Source: Anaerocolumna sp. AGMB13020
Lineage (GTDB): Bacteria; Bacillota; Clostridia; Lachnospirales; Lachnospiraceae
Assembly (NCBI RefSeq): GCF_033100115.1
Contig: NZ_CP136910.1
Span: 2,788,001-2,852,000, forward strand
Direction of reading: 5' to 3'
Length of the DNA: 64,000 nt
The position numbers and the translations under genes are program-made. Shown here in pieces: positions 10,125 to 18,753 of this stretch. The notes below the pieces were generated by a model. The model was not told the DNA's origin, searched no databases, and saw nothing but the letters and a program-made list of their open reading frames with translations. The first letter of the stretch is position 1; each line of letters opens with the position of its first letter.

Positions 10125-11740
10125 ACAAACTCAACAAGAACTACCATATAAAAAGACGAAATACCCAAAGTACAGCAAATACAGGTAAGATATTGGAAGC
10201 AGAAAAACCCCTGTCCCAATCCATGGTATGGAAACTGCAAAAAGACTTCTATGCCAACCAGGGACCAGAGGCCTGGAGTAAAGGAATCGTACCCCAATAT
10301 ATAACCACCAATCCCTATATATCCCATTTATATGCAAAAACGGTATTCGGGTACTGCAGGGATATTGCTTCCAGTGAAGATTTTGAAAAAAATACAACAA
10401 TTTATATTATGGAGCTGGCAGCAGGAGTCGGGCGTTTTACTTACTCTTTTCTGAAGTATTTTCTTCACATGCTTGAAAATTCCTCTCTAAAAGGACTGTC
10501 ATTTAAATACCTTATTACGGATCTGGCGGAAAGAAACGTTGAATACTGGCTGAAGCACCGTTATTTGAAACCCTTTTTCGAAGAGGGGATACTGGATGCA
10601 GCAACCTTTAATATGACAGAAGATGAAGAACTGCATTTAAGGTACAGCGGTAAAATTCTTAGACCCGGTCAGGTTAAAAATCCCCTTATCTTATTTGCCA
10701 ATTATACTTTTGACAGTCTCCCTCAGGATACGTTTTATGTCTCTAACGGTGAATTATACGAAGGTCTGGTTACAATCACTGAAAAAGAAGCAACGGTTGA
10801 TGCAAAAGACAACTCCATTCTTTCAGGCTTTCATTATTCCTATACGGATAGACTGGTCTCTGGCAGCGAATATTACGACGAAACCAATATAAATGAAATA
10901 CTTCTGTACTATAAAGACCGCCTGCAGGATAGTGCCTTTTCCCTTCCTATTATTGCTTTTCAATGTATCAGCCGGTTAAGGAGACTGTTTCAGGACGATC
11001 TTATACTAATCTCCACCGATAAAGGATATCGGAATCTATTATCCATGGAGAAAAACTATCATCCTTTTTTATCAAAACATGGTTCCATCTCCCTGACGGT
11101 TAATTTTCATGCGATGGAATTATATTTTGACAGCCTTGGCGGAAGTGCTATTCACAGTATTTATGAACATGAAAGTGTAACCATGTCCTTATTTCTGCTG
11201 AGTAAACACCCCCACAATTTTCTTGAAACCACCCTGGTCTTTCAGGAGATTATAGAAAGTACCGGCCCGGATGACTTTTATGTATTGAAAAAGGCTCTGG
11301 TACCAAAGAATAAATCCCTTACCTCAAAAGAATTACTGACCTTTTTAAGATTTACCCACTGGGATGCAAGAACCTTCCTGGAATTCTATCACACCTTTCT
11401 GGAGCGAATTGAGAAAGAAGAAGATTTCCCCAGGGAAGAACTGATTACTGCCATATATCAAGTTTGGGAATATTATTTTCCCATTGGCGATGACGGAAAT
11501 CTATTTTATTGCCTGGGTTCCTTATTAAGTTATTTTGGTTGTGATACGGATGCAATTGAGCTCTTTGAATCCTCCATCGAATTCTATGGTGAAGAGGACG
11601 CCCTTTACTATGAAATCGCCCTCTGTTATTACAATCTGCAGGAGTTTTCAAAAGCTCTGATGTATGCTGAAAAATCACTGCTTTTAAACCCCACCTTTGA
11701 AGAAAGCAAAGAATTGATAAGCATAATAGGTCCAATCTGA
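10121..11740 (+). CDS. SAM methyltransferase-like protein with TPR tail
   Basis: 539 residues. The start is a TTG that overlaps the upstream TGA (TTGA); AGGAG lies 8 bases before it. Residues about 90-330 look like a Rossmann methyltransferase of the MidA/DUF185 type: an acidic-glycine motif MELAAGVGRFTY near residue 103, then ITDLAERN and LILFANYTFDSLPQD. The C-terminal 100 residues contain tetratricopeptide-like helices (ALYYEIALCYYNLQEFSKAL). Cytoplasmic. It probably works with the upstream LuxR-type regulator, to which it is translationally coupled. Substrate unknown; the methyltransferase call rests on fold-like motifs only. It ends 14 bases from the convergent fructokinase gene. Confidence 0.6.
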   Translation: MNKLNKNYHIKRRNTQSTANTGKILEAEKPLSQSMVWKLQKDFYANQGPEAWSKGIVPQYITTNPYISHLYAKTVFGYCRDIASSEDFEKNTTIYIMELAAGVGRFTYSFLKYFLHMLENSSLKGLSFKYLITDLAERNVEYWLKHRYLKPFFEEGILDAATFNMTEDEELHLRYSGKILRPGQVKNPLILFANYTFDSLPQDTFYVSNGELYEGLVTITEKEATVDAKDNSILSGFHYSYTDRLVSGSEYYDETNINEILLYYKDRLQDSAFSLPIIAFQCISRLRRLFQDDLILISTDKGYRNLLSMEKNYHPFLSKHGSISLTVNFHAMELYFDSLGGSAIHSIYEHESVTMSLFLLSKHPHNFLETTLVFQEIIESTGPDDFYVLKKALVPKNKSLTSKELLTFLRFTHWDARTFLEFYHTFLERIEKEEDFPREELITAIYQVWEYYFPIGDDGNLFYCLGSLLSYFGCDTDAIELFESSIEFYGEEDALYYEIALCYYNLQEFSKALMYAEKSLLLNPTFEESKELISIIGPI

Positions 11741-11754
11741 TAATGGGTAACCTA

Positions 11755-12732
11755 CTAGCTGCCATACCTTCTTGCTTTTAAGAAATTCTCCAATTCAGAT
11801 ATCGTCGGCATTACCCGTAAGGCGCCTTTCCTGCCCGTGATGATGGATGCTGCCCCATTAGCGGTTGTCAGCATCTCCTTAAGCCATTCTTTGTTAAGTT
11901 GCTGCATTCCGTTTTCCAATATATAATGAAGGCAGCAGCCTAAAAAGGTGTCACCTGCTCCGGTGGTATCCTGGGGATTTTCTTGAAAAAAGGCTGGTGC
12001 CTCAGCAGATTCGGCTCCGCAATAGGCACGGCTTCCTTTTCCTCCCATAGATAACAGTATCAGCGGAATCGGATAAGCTTTTTGTAGCTTTTTTATCCCT
12101 GCTGTCAAGTCTGCCTCTCCGGTAAACCATATAATTTCATTGTCGGATATTTTTAAGATATCACAGTGCTCTAAGCCAAAGGATACCTGTTCTCTGGCTG
12201 TCTTTAAAGAGTCCCATAAAGGTTCCCTGAGATTGGGATCAAAGGAAATCAACGCCCCTTGTGCTTTTGCCGCTTTAACCGCCCGTATTGTTGCTCTTCT
12301 TACCGATTCATGGGTCATGGAGAGTGTTCCAAAATGAAAGATTCTGGTGTCGGCAAGTAGGGTTTCATCTATCTCTTTCTCCGTAAGCATCATATCTGCC
12401 CCTGGATTTCGATAGAATGAGAACTCCCTTTCTCCGTCCTTCAGGTTTTTTACAAAAGCCAAAGTAGTACGGGTAGTATTATCCGCTAACAGCCAGTTCG
12501 TATTAATTTCTAATTCTGAAAGCGTTTTTCTTAAATACCCGCCAAACATATCCTCACCTACTTTGCCAATAAAGGCTGTACGATGTCCAAAGCGGCTGAG
12601 CATAGCAAGAACGTTGCAGGGTGCTCCTCCCGGATTGGCTTCAAAGAGGGTGTTCCCCTGAGGACTTATGCCGTTCTCCGTAAAATCTATCAAAAGCTCT
12701 CCCAAAGCAGTAACATCATAGTTTTTAGACAT
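11755..12732 (-). CDS. scrK: Fructokinase (PfkB family)
   Basis: 325 residues of the PfkB/ribokinase family. The N-terminal GELLIDF, the substrate region NPGGAPCNVLAML and the C-terminal anion-hole/catalytic motif DTTGAGDTFLGC (Asp general base) are all present. It phosphorylates a sugar; the genomic context makes fructose the natural substrate, because the sucrose phosphorylase and GH32 hydrolase encoded upstream in the same operon both release fructose. Its ATG overlaps the stop of the LacI-type regulator gene by one base, and it is the last gene of the sucrose operon. Confidence 0.9.
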   Translation of the reverse strand: MSKNYDVTALGELLIDFTENGISPQGNTLFEANPGGAPCNVLAMLSRFGHRTAFIGKVGEDMFGGYLRKTLSELEINTNWLLADNTTRTTLAFVKNLKDGEREFSFYRNPGADMMLTEKEIDETLLADTRIFHFGTLSMTHESVRRATIRAVKAAKAQGALISFDPNLREPLWDSLKTAREQVSFGLEHCDILKISDNEIIWFTGEADLTAGIKKLQKAYPIPLILLSMGGKGSRAYCGAESAEAPAFFQENPQDTTGAGDTFLGCCLHYILENGMQQLNKEWLKEMLTTANGAASIITGRKGALRVMPTISELENFLKARRYGS

Positions 12733-13724
12733 CAGGTCGTCTCCCTTTTTATCAAAGAAACCGGCAGCATTGTTCTGTTTGGTACCAGCTTTCCTTCGCC
12801 TGCAGCAATTACCAGCTCAATTGCCATCTGTGCCATCTCCCTGACAGGCTGATGTATCGTGGTTATTCGGGGGGTGGTCAGAGAAGCAAGGTAAACATCA
12901 TCAAAACCTACGATCTTCAGTTGATCTGGTATGGAGATTTTCATTTTTGCACAGACTTGTATGACCTGGGCAGCAATCAGGTCACTACTGGCAAAAATCC
13001 CGTCGGTATCAGGGTTCTCCTTAAGGATATTTTCAATAAAATCATGGTATTCCAGATTATTATACTGTAATTCACTGGTCGTTACCTCTTTAAAATCAAT
13101 ACCTGAGGAGCTGCACACCTCCCGAAAGCCTTCGCCTCTGGCGTCTGCAGGCATAGACCTCTCACTGACACCACTGAAATGAATCAGATGTTCACACCCG
13201 GATTCCATCAGATGTTTGGCTGCTAGCCGTCCTCCCTGCAGATTATCACATTCAATGGAGGCTGTTCCATTCTCCAGATAACGCTCAATGGTTACCAGCG
13301 GAATATTCAGCCTGCTGAATTCTCCTACCGCTACCGTACCACTGCATAGGATAACGCCTGACACACGGTTGCTGGTGCACATCTCCAGATATTCTCTTTC
13401 TTTCTCATCCTTTTCCTTGGAATTAAACAATAGAATCTTATATTTATGCAAATATGCCTGGTTCTCCAGATTACTTATTAATTCAGCAAAATAGGGGTGT
13501 CTGATATGAGGTACTATAACACCTATGGTATTCGTCGATTTCTTGGACAGGGAACGTGCTACTTCATTGGGCTGATAGTTTAGCCTTTTCATGGCATCGT
13601 ATACATTCTGCCTGGTTTCCTCGCTAATATAACCTCTGTTATTCAGAACCCTTGAGATAGTACTTACGGTCAGTCCGGTTTCCTTTGCTACATCCTTTAA
13701 TGTTGCCACTTCCATATCCTCCAT
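12732..13724 (-). CDS. LacI-family regulator of sucrose genes
   Basis: 330 residues (327 if the second Met, at 13715, is used; neither has an ideally spaced ribosome-binding site). The N-terminal helix-turn-helix reads TLKDVAKETGLTVSTISRVL, with the hinge YQPNEVARSLSKKST, followed by the periplasmic-binding-protein-like effector domain. It lies between the GH32 and fructokinase genes in the sucrose operon and probably represses the operon promoter. Candidate operators are the CCGG-centred palindromes at 20248-20257, 18650-18659, 15096-15107 and 15112-15123. Effector (sucrose, fructose or a phosphate) not known. Confidence 0.92.
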   Translation of the reverse strand: MEDMEVATLKDVAKETGLTVSTISRVLNNRGYISEETRQNVYDAMKRLNYQPNEVARSLSKKSTNTIGVIVPHIRHPYFAELISNLENQAYLHKYKILLFNSKEKDEKEREYLEMCTSNRVSGVILCSGTVAVGEFSRLNIPLVTIERYLENGTASIECDNLQGGRLAAKHLMESGCEHLIHFSGVSERSMPADARGEGFREVCSSSGIDFKEVTTSELQYNNLEYHDFIENILKENPDTDGIFASSDLIAAQVIQVCAKMKISIPDQLKIVGFDDVYLASLTTPRITTIHQPVREMAQMAIELVIAAGEGKLVPNRTMLPVSLIKRETT

Positions 13725-13748
13725 TCATTATCTTAAAGCAACCTGTCG

Positions 13749-15305
13749 TTACCCTTCAAGCTGATATACCCGGTACTCTTTAAATTGCTCCGGTTTTGCG
13801 GAAATGGATGTCACAGGTTCCGTTAATTCAAATATACCTAAAATTATATCATGATTTGCCGTTACTTCAAAGATAACATCATCCAATAAAAATGTAAAAT
13901 CCTTAAGACCTGCTCCTATAGCATATTCAACCCCCATCACCATAAGAAGCCCGGAATCCTTGTCATAGCTTATACGGTCCTTTCCGATCATCCATTCCGT
14001 CACAGCCTCCCCATTGCAGCCAAGAAGCATCTCCACCAGCACAGCCTGTGCCGCTTCCCATTGGTAATGATATTCCTCAGGAAGCCCTTTCTTTATCAAG
14101 TCACCGTCAACTTCTTTTACGCAAGCGGATAATTCCCTTACCAGTGGTTGGGCCAATACCGGCTGACCCTGATTCCAGAAAAGCTTCAGCTCTCTTGGAA
14201 CACCCATGGCACCGGTATATAATTCCTTCCTTGCCGTTGTCCGAAGCCAGGAGACCGAGACTACCCTGTCTGAAATCCCGGAAAAGGTCTGCGCCGCATA
14301 AGGCAGGGTGTTTATATATGCATGATGACGGATACCCTCCGAAGTAAAATGATAACCATCAAAGGTTCCCAGATAATAATAACCGTCTGCGCACCAAAAC
14401 ACCCACAATTTATGGCCTTCTTCGTCCTTAACCTGAAATAAATCCGGGCATTCCCAAGCTCCCTCAAAGTTAAGTCTGTCCGTGAGTTCCCAGTTCAACA
14501 GCTCTTTGGAACGTAGCAGGGCAAATTCATTTCCTTCCAGCCAAAGACTCATAATATATGCCCCGCTCTCCTCATGCCAAAAAACTTTCGGATCCCGGTT
14601 TTCCTTTGCTATTGTATTGAGCTTTCCGGCCTCCGTCTTTGTAAGGGTATAACCGCCATCCAGGCTGTAGGCCAGCTTTTGGGTAAAAGGCTTCTCCTTG
14701 CTCCATTTCGTAACACCACCGGCGGCAGTATAAAAATAAAGAATGGCATCTTCAGGCAATCCCAGCATTCCTCGCCCATTGCTAATCGCACTGCCAGAAA
14801 ACATCATCCCCTCGCTGTCCGGCATCAGTACCAGATCCTGATGCTCCCAAAAAAGCAGATCTCTGCTGATGGCATGTCCCCAGCACATATTATTCCATTC
14901 TGTATTGCAAGGGTTATACTGGTAATACAGATGGTAAATCCCGTTATGAAATATCAAGCCGTTCGGATCATTTATCCATCCCCGCTCTGCAGTAAAATGG
15001 ATGGAAGGACGTCTTAAGGATGCCGCTGAAAGAAAGGTGTCATTGAAGATCCCTTCTGCGAAGCTCTCCTTAAAATCTCCCTTTAACAATAAGGTTTTAC
15101 CGGTAAACTGCTTTACCGGTAAACGTACGGAATAATCAATGGCAGATTCTTCTTTTTCCTCCATTTCCTGAGGTATCATAAACTCCATTATCTTTATTTC
15201 CCGGCTATCCTCTTCCACAGAAAATATCTCCAGGCATTTTTCTTCTCTTTGCCTTTGTACCGGCAGATAGAGATACTCCTTTGAGCAATGAATGATTTTA
15301 TTCAT
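13749..15305 (-). CDS. GH32 beta-fructosidase / sucrose hydrolase
   Basis: 518 residues from the ATG at 15305, which lies inside the end of the sucrose phosphorylase gene (8-base overlap). The three GH32 catalytic motifs are intact: WINDPNG (nucleophile Asp about 113), NRDPK (Asp about 238) and WECPDLF (acid/base Glu about 285). A beta-sandwich-like C-terminal part follows. There is no signal peptide, so it acts in the cytoplasm on imported sucrose, sucrose-phosphate or fructo-oligosaccharides, releasing fructose for the kinase downstream. The ABC uptake route argues for unphosphorylated sucrose or kestose rather than sucrose-6-phosphate. Residues 1-100 are unlike the catalytic core and may be a small accessory domain. 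Confidence 0.9.
   Translation of the reverse strand: MNKIIHCSKEYLYLPVQRQREEKCLEIFSVEEDSREIKIMEFMIPQEMEEKEESAIDYSVRLPVKQFTGKTLLLKGDFKESFAEGIFNDTFLSAASLRRPSIHFTAERGWINDPNGLIFHNGIYHLYYQYNPCNTEWNNMCWGHAISRDLLFWEHQDLVLMPDSEGMMFSGSAISNGRGMLGLPEDAILYFYTAAGGVTKWSKEKPFTQKLAYSLDGGYTLTKTEAGKLNTIAKENRDPKVFWHEESGAYIMSLWLEGNEFALLRSKELLNWELTDRLNFEGAWECPDLFQVKDEEGHKLWVFWCADGYYYLGTFDGYHFTSEGIRHHAYINTLPYAAQTFSGISDRVVSVSWLRTTARKELYTGAMGVPRELKLFWNQGQPVLAQPLVRELSACVKEVDGDLIKKGLPEEYHYQWEAAQAVLVEMLLGCNGEAVTEWMIGKDRISYDKDSGLLMVMGVEYAIGAGLKDFTFLLDDVIFEVTANHDIILGIFELTEPVTSISAKPEQFKEYRVYQLEG
15096..15123. repeat. Two identical 12-base palindromes inside the GH32 gene
   Basis: TTTACCGGTAAA occurs at 15096-15107 and again at 15112-15123, 16 bases apart. 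The same core (TTACCGGTAA) recurs at 18650-18659 in the operon. They could be auxiliary operators for the LacI-type regulator, or chance codon use (both encode Phe/Leu-Thr/Pro-Gly/Val-Lys type stretches). Confidence 0.4.
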
Positions 15306-16752
15306 AATCCATACCAAGTTCTTTCATAATTCCATTATGAGAATACATAATGGTAAAGCATCTTGCCTCAAAATCTGCAATCAGCTCAGCCGTGTGCTCA
15401 TGATATCTTCGAATAATATGAAGTTCCTTGTTTCCGCAGTCCACAAGTTCTATATCCCCTTCAAAAGAAAGATGGCTGTTACGGAATTCCAGCAGTCTTA
15501 TCAGCTTTTTGACCACCGGTCTTTCCACTTCCTGCGCAACCTCCTCCAATGTGTAATAATGCCGGTTTATATTTCTTCCTTCTTTGGTCTCCTCCAATAA
15601 TTTCAGATCATTTTTTCCGGCTAATAGTCCGACATAATAAATCTGGGGAATTCCCGGCGCAAAAATCTGTACGGCTCTAGCCAGTAAATAAGCATCATCG
15701 TCATTACCCAGGGCAGAATAATAAGTGCAGTTAATCTGATAAATATCTAAATTGTTGTAAGCCGCTGTATTATAGATTTTCTTCACATTGGCACCCCAGC
15801 GGAAGATATCTTCTTTGGTATTCTCAATTTCTTCTTCCGGAAGCAGATCTTTCACATCTACCACACCAATTCCGTCATGGGTATCCAGCGTGGTAAACTG
15901 TTTCCTGGGGCAGGTAGCAAGCCAATGCTTCAGGTACTCGGATTTTCCATAATAAAGGGCATTAATCATCAGAAACGGCAGGGCAAAGTCATATACATAA
16001 TAACCCTCTTTTGCGATTTTTAATTGCATGCTATAGTGCTCATGGATTTCCGGCAGAATCTCAGCCTGGTAGGGACGTATTATCTCCTCACATTCCTTCA
16101 GGAACTCCCAGACCTCCGGTTCCACGAAAAAGCAGGATGTATCTGCTTTTTTGGTAGCATAAGCAAAGGCATCCAGACGAACAACAGCCGCACCGTGGCT
16201 GCACAGGGTTGTCAGGTTATCGCGTATAAATTTCTTGGAGATTTCTGACTTACAATTAATGTCAATCTGTTCCGAATCAAAGGTACACCATACCTTTTCA
16301 GTGGTTCCGTCAGCAAATACTGCATCCACATAAGGAGCTCTGGGTTTTCTCTTATATATCTTATCAATCTGTTCAGGGGTGGGTTCTCCCTGCTCCCAGA
16401 AATCCTTGTACCGGAGGAACATCTCCCAGTAAGGGGAAGCTTCCTTTTTTTTCAAAAAATCTTTGTAATACTCACTTTGGGCAGAAATATGGTTGATCAT
16501 ATAATCAAACATCAGATAATATCTTTCTGAAAGCTTCTCGATGTCTGTCCAGTCTCCAAAGGCTGAATCCACCTTGTGGTAATCCATGGGTGCGAAGCCC
16601 CTGTCGCCGGAAGAAGGGAAAAAGGGCAGGATATGTATTCCTCCAACCGCTTTGGAAAAATATAGCTCCAAAACCTCCTTAAGCTCCTTTAGATCCTTCC
16701 CCAGAGAATCTGAGTAAGTAATAAGCATACATTTATTTTCAATCTTTTTCAT
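15298..16752 (-). CDS. gtfA: Sucrose phosphorylase (GH13_18)
   Basis: 484 residues, normal for the family. It converts sucrose and phosphate to glucose 1-phosphate and fructose in the cytoplasm. The GH13 nucleophile is Asp about 194 (VVRLDAFAYATK) and the acid/base Glu about 235 (EILPEIHEH), matching the spacing in known sucrose phosphorylases. IYYVGLLAGKNDLKLL near the C-terminal third is typical of this subfamily. It sits downstream of the ABC permease genes in the sucrose operon, 110 bases after the permease stop; that gap holds two hairpins. Fructose goes to the kinase at 11755. A phosphoketolase elsewhere in the window could act on the resulting sugar phosphates. Confidence 0.93.
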   Translation of the reverse strand: MKKIENKCMLITYSDSLGKDLKELKEVLELYFSKAVGGIHILPFFPSSGDRGFAPMDYHKVDSAFGDWTDIEKLSERYYLMFDYMINHISAQSEYYKDFLKKKEASPYWEMFLRYKDFWEQGEPTPEQIDKIYKRKPRAPYVDAVFADGTTEKVWCTFDSEQIDINCKSEISKKFIRDNLTTLCSHGAAVVRLDAFAYATKKADTSCFFVEPEVWEFLKECEEIIRPYQAEILPEIHEHYSMQLKIAKEGYYVYDFALPFLMINALYYGKSEYLKHWLATCPRKQFTTLDTHDGIGVVDVKDLLPEEEIENTKEDIFRWGANVKKIYNTAAYNNLDIYQINCTYYSALGNDDDAYLLARAVQIFAPGIPQIYYVGLLAGKNDLKLLEETKEGRNINRHYYTLEEVAQEVERPVVKKLIRLLEFRNSHLSFEGDIELVDCGNKELHIIRRYHEHTAELIADFEARCFTIMYSHNGIMKELGMDYE

Positions 16753-16763
16753 TTTAACCTCTA

Positions 16764-16841
16764 TTCTTGCGCACGCTCTTTGCGCATACCAAGTTTGTAG
16801 TGCGCAAGCACAAACTTGCGGTTGAAAAATTTATTTTCAAC
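16764..16841 (-). repeat. Cluster of short inverted repeats between permease and phosphorylase genes
   Basis: CAAGTTTGT (16790-16798) pairs with ACAAACTTG (16810-16818) around a loop containing GCGCAA. GTTGAAAA (16821-16828) pairs with TTTTCAAC (16834-16841). On the minus strand an ATGCGCAAAGAGCG segment follows the first hairpin. A similar ATGCGCAAAAAACG segment lies at 34378-34395 before the aminotransferase gene. Possible mRNA processing or stability element inside the operon. Confidence 0.5.
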
Positions 16842-16862
16842 TTATCCTCTCTTTCGCCCTAT

Positions 16863-17726
16863 TTACAATTTAACCGCTCCGGCAATTACTCCACTTATAA
16901 TCTGTTTTTGCAGGAACAGATGAAGGATAAGGACGGGTGCTACGGTTAATACCAGTGCTGCCATTATAACTCCGAAATTTGCCGAGTATGTACCGTAAAA
17001 GGCATAAGTCGACAAAGGCAGAGTAAACAGCTGCTTTCTTCCCAGGACCAGTGACGGCAGCAAATAATCATTCCAAAAAGCCAGTACATTAAGTATTACC
17101 AGAGTTGAAGTCGTAGGCTTTAGCAGTGGAAATACTACCCGGAAGAAGGTCTGCTGCTTGCTACAGCCATCCAGATAAGCCGCCTCCTCCAGGGAGATGG
17201 GAATACTGCTCTTGATAAAACCCTGATAGATAAATACCGACATGCTCATAGCAAAACCGGTATGCATAAATATCAGTGTCAGCCTGTTGTTCAGAACATT
17301 CAGATAAGAACCGTAAATAGATACCAGCGGAATCATTATGGCCTGAAAAGGAATTATCATAGAGGCAGCCATTAAGGAAAAAAATATCCTGGAAAACAGA
17401 TTTTTCGCCCGGGTAAAATAATATCCTACCATGGAGGAAAGCAATATAACCAAAAGAGTACTAAAACCCGTTATAAAAAGGGAGTTGCCAAAGACCTTCA
17501 TAAAGTTCATTTTTACAAAAGCTTCCGAGTAGTTATCCATGGTATAACCCATTTTAGTGACAAAAGAAAAGGGACCGGTTATAATATCTCTTTTCCTTTT
17601 AAAGGAATTCAGAAAAATCAGTGCAAAAGGTATCATATACAGAAGAAAAAATATCATTACAGTCAAAAACCCCGTTATCTTTAACACCTTACGTCTGGTT
17701 CCTCCAATATTAGAAACTGTGTCCAT
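16863..17726 (-). CDS. Sugar ABC transporter permease, MalG type
   Basis: 287 residues with six hydrophobic segments and the EAA loop typical of CUT1 permeases (SLEEAAYLDGCSKQQTFFRVVFP near residue 180). It forms the membrane channel with the MalF-type partner, to whose stop its ATG is coupled by one-base overlap. With the binding protein at 18754 it imports sucrose or a related oligosaccharide. No ATPase gene is present in the operon, so a shared MsmK-type ATPase encoded elsewhere is expected, as is common for CUT1 systems in Firmicutes. Confidence 0.93.
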   Translation of the reverse strand: MDTVSNIGGTRRKVLKITGFLTVMIFFLLYMIPFALIFLNSFKRKRDIITGPFSFVTKMGYTMDNYSEAFVKMNFMKVFGNSLFITGFSTLLVILLSSMVGYYFTRAKNLFSRIFFSLMAASMIIPFQAIMIPLVSIYGSYLNVLNNRLTLIFMHTGFAMSMSVFIYQGFIKSSIPISLEEAAYLDGCSKQQTFFRVVFPLLKPTTSTLVILNVLAFWNDYLLPSLVLGRKQLFTLPLSTYAFYGTYSANFGVIMAALVLTVAPVLILHLFLQKQIISGVIAGAVKL

Positions 17727-18613
17727 TATGCTTCAACCTCCTTCTTTTTCCCGATATAAATCTGGATACCACTGATAATGGCAACTACAAAAAATAGAAT
17801 CAGGGCTTCTGCCTGCCCTACGCCATAATTTCTGGAAGTGAAAGCCTTTTCGTATACATGCATTGCCACCAGTCTGGTTGAGCCATAAGGTTCTCCTCCA
17901 GTCAGGGTAAGATTGACATCGTATACCATAAAAGCTCTGGACAGAGTAAGGAACACGCAGATTACAAAGGAAGGTACCATCAGGGGCAGGATAATGCTCT
18001 TTAATTTCTGTACCCCTGTAGCTCCATCTATACTGGCTGCCTCCAAAACATCGGAGGACAAACCTGTGAAACCGGCAATATAAATCAACATCATATAGCC
18101 GGATAATTGCCAAACAGTTACAATAACCATAGCCCAGAAGGCTTTGTCGGGATCAGATAAAAAAGAAGCGGAGAAAAGCTCTGCACCTGTCTTTTGTCCA
18201 AAACTGACTAAAACCCTGGAAAAAATAAACTGCCAGATAAAACCCAGTACCACACCTCCGATAAGATTCGGAGTAAAAAAACCCGTACGGAAGAAATTCT
18301 GACCCTTCATGCCGTTTGTCAGTGCATAAGCCAGAAGAAAAGCTATCACATTTACTAAAATCAATGAAGCCAGCACATATTTTAGCGTAAGTGCCATAGA
18401 AGACCAGAAGTTCACATCACGAAATACTTCAAAATAATTAGACAAACCTATCATATTCTTATGTTTGCTGACTCCGTCCCAATCTGTCAGCGTAAGATAA
18501 AATCCATAGATAAATGGAACAATTACCACTGCGGTAAACACCAGACATCCCGGCAAAGCAAAAATACATAGATTTTTTAATTTTTCTAATGGTTTTCTTC
18601 CCATGGTTCCCAT
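17726..18613 (-). CDS. Sugar ABC transporter permease, MalF type
   Basis: 295 residues, six hydrophobic segments, with the cytoplasmic EAA motif VLEAASIDGATGVQKLKSIILP near residue 195. First permease of the sucrose importer; the downstream MalG-type permease overlaps by one base. The 140-base gap to the binding protein gene upstream contains the palindrome TTACCGGTAA (18650-18659). Steps down in expression from binding protein to permeases are usual in such operons, and a hairpin in this gap could cause it. Confidence 0.93.
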   Translation of the reverse strand: MGTMGRKPLEKLKNLCIFALPGCLVFTAVVIVPFIYGFYLTLTDWDGVSKHKNMIGLSNYFEVFRDVNFWSSMALTLKYVLASLILVNVIAFLLAYALTNGMKGQNFFRTGFFTPNLIGGVVLGFIWQFIFSRVLVSFGQKTGAELFSASFLSDPDKAFWAMVIVTVWQLSGYMMLIYIAGFTGLSSDVLEAASIDGATGVQKLKSIILPLMVPSFVICVFLTLSRAFMVYDVNLTLTGGEPYGSTRLVAMHVYEKAFTSRNYGVGQAEALILFFVVAIISGIQIYIGKKKEVEA

Positions 18614-18649
18614 TATTACAGTCCTTTCTTTCTCCGGAATCCCGCTTGC

Positions 18650-18659
18650 TTACCGGTAA
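18650..18659. promoter_or_regulatory. CCGG-centred palindrome, possible LacI-type operator
   Basis: TTACCGGTAA is a perfect palindrome between the binding protein and permease genes. It shares its core with the pair at 15096-15123 and resembles CAACCGGTTG at the operon promoter. Binding is unproven; the core also occurs by chance in this genome. Confidence 0.35.
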
Positions 18660-18753
18660 ACAAATAAAATTGTTATGTTATTATGGCTATTAGGGGGCTG
18701 CTACCAAAACACCAGCCCCTTAATAGCCGGATTAAGCTCCTGTTGTTAGCTCT

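Noticed and set aside
14574..15017. 147-codon frame opposite the GH32 gene
   Set aside because: It lies wholly inside a gene with intact catalytic motifs and has no recognisable protein features.
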